Below are positions 1 through 9,503 of a DNA stretch of 14,886 nt, in pieces. Both the position numbers and the translations under genes were made by a program. The notes beneath the pieces were generated by a model. The model was given only the letters and a program-made list of their open reading frames with translations, was not told where the DNA came from and searched no databases. The stretch covers positions 1-14,886 of the forward strand of contig CAZTHL010000090.1 in NCBI GenBank assembly GCA_964613585.1, in the 5' to 3' direction. How positions within the stretch are numbered: position 1 is the first letter of the stretch; each line of letters begins with the position of its first letter. The DNA is from CAZTHL01 sp964613585. GTDB lineage: Bacteria; Pseudomonadota; Alphaproteobacteria; DSM-16000; Inquilinaceae.

Positions 1-2872
<2,872 letters not shown>

Positions 2873-2874
<2 letters not shown>

Positions 2875-2901
2875 CCGGCTGGAATCGGTCGTGCCGGCAC
2901 G
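2873..2901. other. Inverted repeats just after uvrA, possible weak terminator
   Basis: GACCG (2873-2877) pairs with CGGTC (2886-2890) across an 8-nt loop and overlaps the uvrA stop. It is followed at once by the perfect 12-bp palindrome CGTGCCGGCACG (2890-2901). There is no T-run, so a classical intrinsic terminator is not supported. This may be a weak stem at the uvrA 3' end. Confidence 0.2.
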
Positions 2902-2926
2902 CGGAGCACCGATGGAGCGGAAGGAT

Positions 2927-3210
2927 TTAGGGTCGTGATGGAGAGCGCACCGACGCCAGCCATCGGCCGCCGTACAGCACCCTCACGCCCCGCTCTGGCG
3001 CAACCGTTGCCACAGTTGCTGCTCCCATCGGGCGCCCCGGTGGACGCCGTCGTCCGGGTGGGAGTCCAGGATCAGCCCCTGACAGCCGGCGTCGGACAGG
3101 GCGGCGTGGACCTGCCCGGCCCAGGCCTTGTCCTCGGCGCCGTGGCTGATGAACAGCGTGGCATGACGGATGGCTGACTCTGGACCGTTGGAAGGCCATT
3201 CGGAGGGCCA
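2927..3210 (-). pseudogene. Remnant of a TIR-domain gene, frameshifted and truncated
   Basis: On the minus strand, an open stretch from 3210 to the stop TGA at 2985-2983 encodes the start of a TIR domain. It contains ATLFISHGAEDKAWAGQVHA, then the linker DAGCQGLILDS, then DDGVHRGARWEQQLWQRLR. TIR domains use the order F-I-S-H-x(3)-D, then a D-G-I-x-x-G-x-x-W-x-x-x-L helix, and the match is good. The next TIR strand (VRVLYGGRWLASV, compare V-V-L-x-S-x-x-W-L-A-S) continues in another minus-strand frame to the TAA at 2929-2927. That implies a one-base loss near the CCCC at 2988-2991. There is no usable start codon between the upstream in-frame stop (3213-3211) and the TIR start. The C-terminal half of the domain, with the catalytic Glu of NAD-cleaving TIRs, is missing. 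Whatever effector domain the gene once had is gone. In this lineage such TIRs often head WD40 or NTPase proteins, but nothing of that kind remains here. Confidence 0.72.
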
Positions 3211-3324
3211 TCAGGCCCACCCCGCTCGAGGCGCGCGCGGGCCAGGAGAACAGATACCCGAGGGAGCGGGAAAGGCGAATGGGATGCCCCCTCCCCGCCG
3301 GCTGCCGGGGCACGGTCATCCCCG

Positions 3325-3354
3325 CCATGACGGGATGCCGGGTTGCCGTCATGG
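3325..3354. repeat. Hairpin with 9-bp perfect stem
   Basis: CCATGACGG (3325-3333) and CCGTCATGG (3346-3354) are exact reverse complements separated by 12 nt. The surrounding text (GGTCATCCCCGCCATGACGG) resembles the dispersed palindromic intergenic repeats of proteobacteria. It could be a repeat copy or an RNA stem. No function can be assigned. Confidence 0.45.
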
Positions 3355-3622
3355 ACCGGGCCGGCAGCGACCTCGCCGCTCGTGCCGCTCTCCCCTATCC
3401 CGGCCGTCATCGCGCCGTGCCGCCGAGCAGCGGCGCGGGCAGCGCGCGATCCCGGGCGTTGCCCTGGGCATCACGCGAGGCGAGACGTGGCGGGCCATTT
3501 TGCTCATCCGGCAAGACGAGACAAACAACTGCGCGATGACAAACGGCCGATGGGGAGGTGCGGTCCTTTCGAAAGACAATAGTTTCATCGGCAGGCACGG
3601 GAGTTTCCGGCTCGAGCCCGCT

Positions 3623-3637
3623 GCCGTCAAGGACGGC
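3623..3637. promoter_or_regulatory. Short perfect stem upstream of the promoter candidate
   Basis: GCCGTC (3623-3628), loop AAG, GACGGC (3632-3637), followed by TGTCTT. The stem is six base pairs and ends 4 nt before the -35 candidate at 3642. It could be a weak terminator for upstream transcription or an operator for the GYF_2 gene. The T content downstream is too low for a confident terminator call. Confidence 0.25.
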
Positions 3638-3641
3638 TGTC

Positions 3642-3670
3642 TTGCCGTCGGCACCCCGATGGAGTAGACT
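3642..3670 (+). promoter_or_regulatory. Sigma-70-like promoter candidate for the GYF_2/830-residue unit
   Basis: TTGCCG (3642-3647) and TAGACT (3665-3670) are separated by exactly 17 nt. Each matches the -35 and -10 consensus at four of six positions. The ATG at 3716 lies about 45 nt beyond the -10, leaving room for a short leader with GAGGA at 3699-3703. An alternative -10 (TATAAG, 3677-3682) has no good partner. Confidence 0.45.
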
Positions 3671-3715
3671 TTCGGTATAAGTAATGTCTTGGACCGTCGA
3701 GGATCGGGTCCTGCC

Positions 3716-4222
3716 ATGGCTTGGTATTATTCAAAGGACAATTCGGCGCAAGGACCGGTCAATGACGGCGATCTTGACGGCCTGATCCGCTCGGGAGACG
3801 TGTCGGGGGACACCCTGGTCTGGAAGGACGGCTGGCCCGACTGGACGCCGGCGCGCGACACGGAGTTGGCCCCGCGTCTTCCGGCCTCGCCGCCCAGCCT
3901 GCCGCCATCGGGCCATCCCGGCAGCGGCCGCGCCGCCGATGGCGGGTTCGACCCCGATCCGGGCAAGGTGCGGCCCTCCAACCCGCCGAAATCACCCCAT
4001 CTCGCTTGGCTGAACCTGCTGCTGGTCGGGGTGGCGCAGATGGTCTTCGGACAGATCGGCAAAGGCCTGGCCATCCTCGGGGCCGCGATCGTCACGGCCC
4101 TCTTCACCGCCGGCATCGGGGGACTGGCCGTGATGGTTGCCAGCATTGTTGATGCCTACATGGTAGGCAAGGTGCTGCGTTCCGGGCAACCGGTCGGCAA
4201 ATGGCAGTTCTTCCCGAGCTGA
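3716..4222 (+). CDS. Membrane protein with N-terminal GYF_2 domain
   Basis: The product has 168 residues. I chose the ATG at 3716 over an in-frame TTG at 3691-3689's start (nt 3689) because the GYF_2 domain begins right after this Met (AWYYSKDN) and GAGGA lies 12 nt upstream. Residues 3-50 fit the bacterial GYF_2 pattern: W-Y-Y, then QGPV, a helix DLDGLIRSG, then TLVWKDGWPDWTPA. Residues 51-93 are a proline-rich linker. Residues 97-147 are strongly hydrophobic and form two or three membrane segments (LNLLLVGVAQMV, then KGLAILGAAIVTALFTAG and onward), similar to TM2-type small membrane domains. A short polar C-terminus follows. GYF domains are peptide-binding modules that recognise proline-rich sequences. 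The likely role is a membrane anchor or adaptor with the GYF domain in the cytoplasm. The next gene starts 28 nt downstream on the same strand and carries proline motifs, which suggests a functional pair. The specific process is unknown. Confidence 0.85.
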   Translation: MAWYYSKDNSAQGPVNDGDLDGLIRSGDVSGDTLVWKDGWPDWTPARDTELAPRLPASPPSLPPSGHPGSGRAADGGFDPDPGKVRPSNPPKSPHLAWLNLLLVGVAQMVFGQIGKGLAILGAAIVTALFTAGIGGLAVMVASIVDAYMVGKVLRSGQPVGKWQFFPS

Positions 4223-4241
4223 GCGGCCGCCGTTCGGCCGC
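4223..4241 (+). promoter_or_regulatory. Intercistronic hairpin between the GYF_2 gene and its partner
   Basis: GCGGCCG (4223-4229), loop CCGTT, CGGCCGC (4235-4241) form a perfect 7-bp GC stem starting at the base after the stop codon and ending 9 nt before the next ATG. With no T-run it is unlikely to be a full terminator. It could tune translation or message stability of the downstream gene. Confidence 0.35.
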
Positions 4242-4250
4242 CGGCACGCG

Positions 4251-6743
4251 ATGAGCGAGGGCGGCGACAGACCCGGCGCACCGCCGCCGCTGCCCGGGCA
4301 GCGGGAATGGCACGGTCCGTCGGTGCAGCCGCCGCCGCTGCCACCCTCCACGCCCGCGTCGCCAGCTGGACCGGCGCCATCCGGCAACGACGAGACCGAC
4401 GCGCTGGCGGCCGTGCCGGACTTCGCGCGGAACAGCCTTCGCGAGCGCGGCGTCGACCCGTCACGCTTCACCTGGCTGATGCCGGCCGCGGCCATCACCT
4501 TGGCCTCGGGCCGAAAGGTGTCCCAGGGATTCCTCGGCGAGACGGCGGACCGTCGGCTGCATGTCTTCCGGTTCTCGCCGGCGGACGGTTTCCACCACCG
4601 CGGCTTCGGCGCCGGCGAGCTGGCGACCGAGGTGGTCGCCGCCGGACAGGAGGTGACGCTGATCGCCCGGGCGCCGCCCGGCGGCAATCCCAGCCGGATC
4701 GATCTGGTGCTGTCCGCCGCCGACGTGCCGAAGGAATACGGGGACTGGCTGTCGTTCTGGCGGCCGGCCTTGCGGCGGACCCTGGGCCTCGGGGTCTCCG
4801 ACCCACTGGTCTTCGCCGAGGCGACGGTTCTGCGCGTCGCGGAAGGCGGCTTCGGCGCGAGGCACACCGGAGGGCGGCCGACGATCGTGCTCGGCCTGGC
4901 GGCCGGCCGGCTGCGGCTTCTCCCGCTGCTCGGCGACGGCGAGCCGGTGCTTCGGCAACACCACAGCGAGGGCCCGCGGCTCGATCTGCTGCTCGACGTC
5001 GACGGCGCGCCGACCGTGGTCCGCGCGAGCGCGGTGGAAGCGCGCTGGTCGGGCCATGCCCTGACCCGTCTCGTCGCCGGGCTGCCGGCCGCCTTGAGGG
5101 CGCCGGCCCCGCTGGGCGAGGAGCAGCTGGCTCCCTACGGGGTGCTGGACGTCCTGCTCGAGGGCGAGCTGCACGCCCGGCGCCGGCTGGTCCGTCGTGA
5201 CGGCGAGGCTATCGCCTGTTCATCCGACGGGTCAGCGCCGGCGCTGCTGATGGACCGCATCTATCGGCATGGCTGCCATCTGGTCGGGCTGGGGGAGGAG
5301 GGACCGTGCGCCCGCTTCACGCTCGGCGACGAGGCGTCGGAGTCGACGCCCGGGGCCTGTCCGCCCGCCGCGGCCGATCCCGCCACCACCCTGCGCCGGA
5401 CCGGCGACGGCCGCTTCGACTGCGGCGTCCTGCTCGAGCCCCTGAGCGACCCGCGGCCGGCCCGGCTGCGGCTCGGTCGCGCCGGCTTCGATCTCGGCCC
5501 GAACGGGATCGTCCCGGCCGCGACCATCGCCGGTGTCCGGGTCGGCGAGCCCGAGGACGGTCTGCATCGGCTCGTGATCGACACCCGGCTCGGCGACCGC
5601 CTTGACAGCGTCTCGTTCGGGCTGCCGGAGGCGCTGGCCTTCAAGCTCTGCGAATGCCGGGACCTGCTGACCACCGAGGACCGGCTGGCCGGCGCCGATT
5701 TGGCCACCCTCTATCGGAGCCTTCATCAGGTCCGACGGTACAATCTCCTGGCGCTGCTCTTCTCGGACATCGTCATCCTCGATTGGGAGCTGAACAGCGG
5801 GTCGAGCATCGACGAGCTGATCGAGCAGGCGCAGACGGTCGCTCAGGACCCGCGGGCGCACGCAACGCTCCTGGAGCAGCTCGTCGAGCGCCTACTCCTG
5901 CTGACCGTCGCGATCCCGCAGATCAAGCAGAAGCTGGAGATCCTGGCCGCGGTGTTCCCCTACTCCGCGGCCGAGCACGACGCGCGCTGGGTATCGGTCA
6001 TCCTCGACGAGGCGCCGACCCGGGAACGCGTTGCCGACCGGCGACGCGGCATCGTCCCGGCGGCCCGCCGGCATCTGCGCCTGGTTCAGGGCGACCTCGG
6101 CCGGGCGCTGGCCGAGATCGAGGCCCTGTCCGGGCCGGTCGATCCCCTGCTGCAGCAGGACAAGGGGTCGGAAGGATGGCTGGGCCGCCTGAAGGACTGT
6201 GGACCGGCGGCGCTTCACGGCCTCGTGGTCATGGGCATCTTCGCGGCCAACCCGGCAAGCCTCGAGTCCTGGAACAACCTGGTCAGCTTCATCCAGAGCA
6301 GGTCGCTGAAGCCGCTCTCCTCGCTGATCGCGCATGACAGCGAGCGCCGCGAGCAGGTGGGCCATGCCGCGCTCAAGATCCTGGCCTGGTGGAAGGTGTT
6401 CCTGCATACCTTGGCCACCACGATGCACGAGACCGGGATTTTCATCGACGACCAGAGCGAGGCGGCCATGGAGCGCGATGGCGCGCTCATCGACAGCCTG
6501 CCCGAGGCGGCGCGGGAGCACGCGGGGCAGCGCCTGGAGGCGGCCCTCCGACGGCAGATCATGCTCGAGCGGAGCAGCCGGTATCGCGAGATCCTGTCGG
6601 GCTCGCATGTCCGCCTCTCCCACATCGTGGAGGCGCTTCAGGAGTTCATCACGGTTCGTTTCGAGGCGGACGTGAGCGCGGCGACCCGCTGCCTCGGCCT
6701 GCCCGACGAGCCGCATGACGCGATCGGGCGGCTGCCGGCCTGA
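4251..6743 (+). CDS. Large protein of unknown function with proline-rich N-terminus
   Basis: The product has 830 residues, and I do not recognise the family. The ATG at 4251 is the first in frame and lies 28 nt after the GYF_2 gene, though no strong ribosome binding site is visible. Residues 9-44 are a disordered-looking proline-rich tail with two PPPLP motifs (11-15 and 27-31). Residues about 70-470 look mainly beta-strand with short hydrophobic strands and turns. The part at 403-472 (RLRLGRAGFDL, then GIVPAATIAGVRV, a GLHRLVIDTR strand and a closing ALAFKLCECRDLL helix) has the order of a PH-like fold, which is only a suggestion. Residues about 480-815 are helical and leucine-rich. No signal peptide, transmembrane helix, Walker motif or obvious catalytic motif was seen, so a cytoplasmic scaffold or regulator is the plainest reading. 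Co-directional pairing with the GYF_2 membrane protein suggests recruitment to the membrane through the proline tail. Coding status is well supported by length and protein-like composition. Confidence 0.85.
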   Translation: MSEGGDRPGAPPPLPGQREWHGPSVQPPPLPPSTPASPAGPAPSGNDETDALAAVPDFARNSLRERGVDPSRFTWLMPAAAITLASGRKVSQGFLGETADRRLHVFRFSPADGFHHRGFGAGELATEVVAAGQEVTLIARAPPGGNPSRIDLVLSAADVPKEYGDWLSFWRPALRRTLGLGVSDPLVFAEATVLRVAEGGFGARHTGGRPTIVLGLAAGRLRLLPLLGDGEPVLRQHHSEGPRLDLLLDVDGAPTVVRASAVEARWSGHALTRLVAGLPAALRAPAPLGEEQLAPYGVLDVLLEGELHARRRLVRRDGEAIACSSDGSAPALLMDRIYRHGCHLVGLGEEGPCARFTLGDEASESTPGACPPAAADPATTLRRTGDGRFDCGVLLEPLSDPRPARLRLGRAGFDLGPNGIVPAATIAGVRVGEPEDGLHRLVIDTRLGDRLDSVSFGLPEALAFKLCECRDLLTTEDRLAGADLATLYRSLHQVRRYNLLALLFSDIVILDWELNSGSSIDELIEQAQTVAQDPRAHATLLEQLVERLLLLTVAIPQIKQKLEILAAVFPYSAAEHDARWVSVILDEAPTRERVADRRRGIVPAARRHLRLVQGDLGRALAEIEALSGPVDPLLQQDKGSEGWLGRLKDCGPAALHGLVVMGIFAANPASLESWNNLVSFIQSRSLKPLSSLIAHDSERREQVGHAALKILAWWKVFLHTLATTMHETGIFIDDQSEAAMERDGALIDSLPEAAREHAGQRLEAALRRQIMLERSSRYREILSGSHVRLSHIVEALQEFITVRFEADVSAATRCLGLPDEPHDAIGRLPA

Positions 6744-6969
6744 GCCGGCGGGCTGCTCCGGAGTACCCCCGACCCGGCGGCACGGCCGGACCGATGCCGT
6801 TGGGGTGAGAGGCCCTGGCGCCCGGCGCGGCGCGGCCGCGGCCCGGAGCGCGGTCCTTCGGCACCTTGGAGGCCGGCAGCCGCCCCCTATGGCCGCGGAG
6901 GCCGCGCCGGCGCGCCCGGCCGTGAGCGCAGCGACAAGCCCCGTCGCGGCGACGCGGCCGCGACCGGCA

Positions 6970-7482
6970 TCATGGTCTTTCGTCGCGACGCATGACGACA
7001 ACGGGCAGCCGGACGCCCTCGGCCAGCACGATGTCCGCCTGCCGCAGCGTCGAAAAGCCGAGGGCGCGGTAGAAGGGCTCGGCGTTCAGGCTGGCATAGC
7101 ACTCGAGGTGAACGATGCCCGCCGCGCCGGCGGCCGCGCGGCAGCGGTCGAACACGGCCCGGCCGATGCCGCGTCCGGTCCGATCCGGGTGAGTGGCGAA
7201 ATGGCGCACATGGCCGAGCGCCGGGCTCGCGTCGCCGGAGCCCGGCCGCTCGGGCGTCCAGCCGCCGCAGCCGACAAGCCCATCGCCGGGAGCCTCGGCC
7301 AGATAGAACGTGCCCGAGGCGAGCAGCGCCGGGTTGGCGCGGGTCATCGTCGGCAGCGCGGCGGCCAGGACCGACGGCTCATAGGCCGGCGCCATCAGCA
7401 CCGGGTACGACCGTTCGAGCAGCGCCGTGACGGCCGCCGCATCGGTGGCGCGCGCCGCACGGATCGTGATGTGCATCGGCAT
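6970..7482 (-). CDS. GNAT-family N-acetyltransferase
   Basis: The product has 170 residues, a usual length for a single GNAT domain. GNAT enzymes transfer an acetyl group from acetyl-CoA to an amine, and the substrate here cannot be told. Visible features are the N-terminal strand ITIRAARATDAAAVTALLE, a central FYLAEAPGDGLVGCGGW strand pair, motif A HVRHFATHPDRTGRGIG with the acetyl-CoA loop R-T-G-R-G-I-G at residues 101-107, and motif B ECYASLNAEPFYRALGF at about 127-143. The ATG at 7482 is taken as start. A second ATG two codons on (7476) is equally possible, and neither has a clear ribosome binding site. The gene converges on the 830-residue gene with a 226-nt gap (6744-6969) in which I see no gene and no convincing terminator. 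It appears monocistronic. Confidence 0.93.
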   Translation of the reverse strand: MPMHITIRAARATDAAAVTALLERSYPVLMAPAYEPSVLAAALPTMTRANPALLASGTFYLAEAPGDGLVGCGGWTPERPGSGDASPALGHVRHFATHPDRTGRGIGRAVFDRCRAAAGAAGIVHLECYASLNAEPFYRALGFSTLRQADIVLAEGVRLPVVVMRRDERP

Positions 7483-7641
7483 CGAGTCCAGAGTGGCGAG
7501 GCCGGGCTGTCACTCCCCGTGTCACCGCCGGCGCGGACCCTAGGCGCCGCACGCGGTTGCGGGCCGCAGCTCACCCCCAAGCCGGACGGCGCCGGGCACG
7601 CCGCTTGAGATAAAGTCCGAATCACCCGTCGCAAGCGCCCC

Positions 7642-7731
7642 CGTCATGGCGAGCGACGCCGAGCAACCCGCGCCGGTGTCTCGCCGCGGCAAACCCTGCA
7701 CCTGGATGGCCTCGCTGGGCTCGCCGTAACG
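7642..7731. repeat. 90-bp palindromic intergenic repeat element
   Basis: The left arm begins CGTCATGGCGAGCGACGCCG (7642 onward). The reverse complement of the right arm (7701-7731) begins CGTTACGGCGAGCCCAGCGA and ends GCCATCCAGG, so the two arms form an imperfect inverted repeat of about 30 bp. The sequence closely resembles the dispersed alphaproteobacterial repeat of the type CGTCATTGCGAGCGAAGCGA, with CCTGGATTGC on the inner side. Such elements are non-coding and probably mobile or RNA-structured. This copy is somewhat decayed. Confidence 0.6.
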
Positions 7732-7994
7732 GGCACCATGTCGATCACGATCGGGATGCACAGTGCTGGGGCAAAGCGACGTCGTCGAGGGTGGCAGCTC
7801 GCCATGGTGCACGCGGCAACGGCGGACGGGCACGGATGTTTAACGCCCTGCTTGAGGCAGAACGCAGGCCCAAGGCGATACCGCGTTCCGTTCCTCGCCG
7901 TGACGTCTTGTTTCCCGCCGGCGCGGCGGTGTACCAGAGGCTTATCCTGACGGCACCGGCGGTCGCCTGGTGCCCCGGGGCCCCTGCACCGGCC

Positions 7995-7999
7995 GGAGG
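7995..7999 (+). promoter_or_regulatory. Strong ribosome binding site for the patatin gene
   Basis: GGAGG with 8 nt to the ATG at 8008. It fixes the start codon, which also falls exactly before the conserved first strand and the DGGGIRG loop. Confidence 0.7.
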
Positions 8000-8007
8000 C
8001 GCGTTTC

Positions 8008-9000
8008 ATGGGCGAGCGCATCGTGCTGTCGATCGACGGCGGCGGCATCCGCGGCATCATCCCGGCGGTCGTGCTCACCTGGCTCGAGCGGGAGCTGGGT
8101 CGGCCGATCTCGGCCTGCGTCGACCTGATCGCCGGCACCTCGACGGGCGGCATCCTCGCCACCGGCCTGTCGCGCGACGCCGCCGGGCCGATCCGCTCGG
8201 CGGCGGAGATTCTCGACCTGTACATGACCAGGGGGCCGGAGATCTTCCACAGCTCGCTGGCCCACAACATCAGCACCGGCTGGGGCACCCTCGACGAGAA
8301 GTATCCGGCCGACGGGCTTGAGGACACGATCCGCGCCGTGGTCGGCGACCGCACGCTCGACGACCTGACCTCGAACCTGCTGGTCACCACTTATGAGACG
8401 GCAATGCGGCGGCCGTTCTACTTCGGCAGCGGCGCGGCCCGGACGGAGGGGCGGGTCTCGCCCCTGAACTTCTCCCTGACCGACGTGACGCGGGCCACCT
8501 CGGCGGCGCCGACCTATTTCGAGGCGTTCCAGGCGCGCAGCCCGGCCGGCGACGGCCGGACCTTCTGCTTCATCGACGGCGGCGTCTTCGCCAACAACCC
8601 GACCGGCGTCGCCTACGCCGTGGCCCGCAAGATCTTCCCCGGTGACGTCATCCACGTGGTCTCGCTCGGCACCGGCCTGACCGAGCGCCCCTACCACTGG
8701 GAGGACATCAAGGACTGGGGCGCGCTCGAATGGGCCCGGCCGATCATCGCCATCATGATGGACGGCGTGTCCGATGCGACCGGCGACCAGATGCGTGACT
8801 TCATCACCGACGGCTACTGGCGCTTCGACATCAACCTCACGGACATGGGACCGGGCAACCCGGCACCCGACGACGACATGGACGACGCCAGCCCGGAGAA
8901 CCTGCAGCGCCTGAAGCAGCGTGGCGAGCTTCTGGTGCGGTCGGAGCAGGAGCGGCTGCGCGAGGTGTTGGCGACGCTGAAGGGCCGGGCGGTGGCGTGA
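8008..9000 (+). CDS. Patatin-like phospholipase
   Basis: The product has 330 residues. Patatins are serine acyl hydrolases that use a Ser-Asp dyad to release fatty acids from membrane lipids. Visible features are the first strand IVLSIDGGGIRG (residues 5-16, oxyanion-hole glycines), the nucleophile elbow GTSTGG with Ser45 (residues 43-48), and the catalytic DGG with Asp190 inside FIDGGVFANNP. The conserved TRATSAAPTYFEAF helix lies just before it. The C-terminus (about 290-330) is a charged helix. There is no signal peptide or membrane helix, so a cytoplasmic enzyme acting on the inner membrane is likely. Patatins of this size occur both as housekeeping lipases and as effectors of anti-phage systems (CapV of CBASS), but no nucleotidyltransferase or other sensor gene lies next to it here. 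All key residues are intact, so it should be active. Confidence 0.94.
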   Translation: MGERIVLSIDGGGIRGIIPAVVLTWLERELGRPISACVDLIAGTSTGGILATGLSRDAAGPIRSAAEILDLYMTRGPEIFHSSLAHNISTGWGTLDEKYPADGLEDTIRAVVGDRTLDDLTSNLLVTTYETAMRRPFYFGSGAARTEGRVSPLNFSLTDVTRATSAAPTYFEAFQARSPAGDGRTFCFIDGGVFANNPTGVAYAVARKIFPGDVIHVVSLGTGLTERPYHWEDIKDWGALEWARPIIAIMMDGVSDATGDQMRDFITDGYWRFDINLTDMGPGNPAPDDDMDDASPENLQRLKQRGELLVRSEQERLREVLATLKGRAVA

Positions 9001-9433
9001 TCGACCCGGTCCCGGCACGGTGCCCGATGGTCCCTCATCGCCAAGACCATGCCTCATCGCCCTGGCGCGCGAGGGGGGCGCCGGCGCTCGACACGCCGCC
9101 GGCCCTCCAACGGGGCTGGCGCCGACGGCAGGGTGCCGCTACCCCTCGGCCCATGACGACGATGACCATCGTGCGCCTCGATATCGCGCTCGAGGGCATG
9201 GAGCCGCCGGTCATGCGGCGGGTCGAGGTTCCGCTCAACCTGCGGCTCGACCGGCTGCATGCCATGCTGCAGGCGGCCACGGGCTGGAGCGACTCGCACC
9301 TCTGGGAGGTGGAGATCGGGGAGCGCCGCTGGCGGCCGGAGGCATTCGACGACGGGGCGGCTTCGTCTGCCGGGCGGCCGGCATGGAGACGCTGCTCAAG
9401 GCGCTTCGGCAGGCCGATGTCCATCATCTCGTC

Positions 9434-9503
9434 TTCACCTACGACATGTTCACCTACGACATGTTCACCTACGACATGTTCACCTACGACATGTTCACCT
9501 ACG
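9434..9503 (+). repeat. 15-bp in-frame tandem repeat
   Basis: The unit TTCACCTACGACATG starts at 9434, 9449, 9464 and 9479, with ten bases of a fifth copy at 9494-9503 ending at the N run. The bases after the gap (ACATG, 9604-9608) complete a unit. Each copy encodes FTYDM, directly before the conserved GDDW of the pRiA4b family, where a single copy is expected. Copies are identical, so the expansion is recent or artificial. Confidence 0.9.

Larger units (their letters stand above)
2875..3715. other. Gene-poor interval between uvrA and the GYF_2 gene
   Basis: Contents are the TIR relic (2927-3210, minus), a hairpin at 3325-3354, a short stem at 3623-3637 and a promoter candidate at 3642-3670. 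From about 3214 to 3620 I find no recognisable protein on either strand. The short open frames there have arginine- and proline-rich composition typical of non-coding GC-rich DNA. A segment around 3490-3600 is visibly richer in A and T than the surroundings, which suggests it is non-coding or of different origin. Confidence 0.6.
7483..8007. other. Divergent intergenic region, GNAT to patatin
   Basis: This region should hold the promoters of both flanking genes, but no clear -35/-10 pair stands out. It contains the palindromic repeat at 7642-7731. From 7738 to 7990 the short open frames on both strands show no domain, and I regard the stretch as non-coding. Confidence 0.5.

Noticed and set aside
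3214..3690. A small protein gene upstream of the GYF_2 gene
   Set aside because: All open frames have Arg/Pro-rich or scrambled composition, no ribosome binding site with a sensible start, and no recognisable motif. They overlap the hairpin and promoter candidate.
5892..7001. A 369-codon minus-strand frame antisense to the 830-residue gene
   Set aside because: No domain, biased composition, and the plus-strand frame covers the full length with protein-like sequence and operon-like placement.
6715..7608. A 297-codon plus-strand frame across the GNAT gene
   Set aside because: It is antisense to a clear GNAT domain. It has no recognisable domain or ribosome binding site.
8008..9000. A CBASS operon around the patatin gene
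   Set aside because: No CD-NTase, E1/E2/JAB or HORMA/TRIP13 gene occurs in the window on either side.
7942..9057. A 371-codon minus-strand frame opposite the patatin gene
   Set aside because: It is a shadow of patatin, whose catalytic motifs fix the coding strand.
9001..9152. A 10-bp direct repeat CCTCATCGCC in the patatin-pRiA4b gap
   Set aside because: Only two short copies, with no flanking structure or gene relation. Chance is the simplest explanation.
9434..9503. A CRISPR array at the repeated 15-mers
   Set aside because: The units are directly adjacent with no spacers and are coding (FTYDM), so this is a simple tandem repeat.
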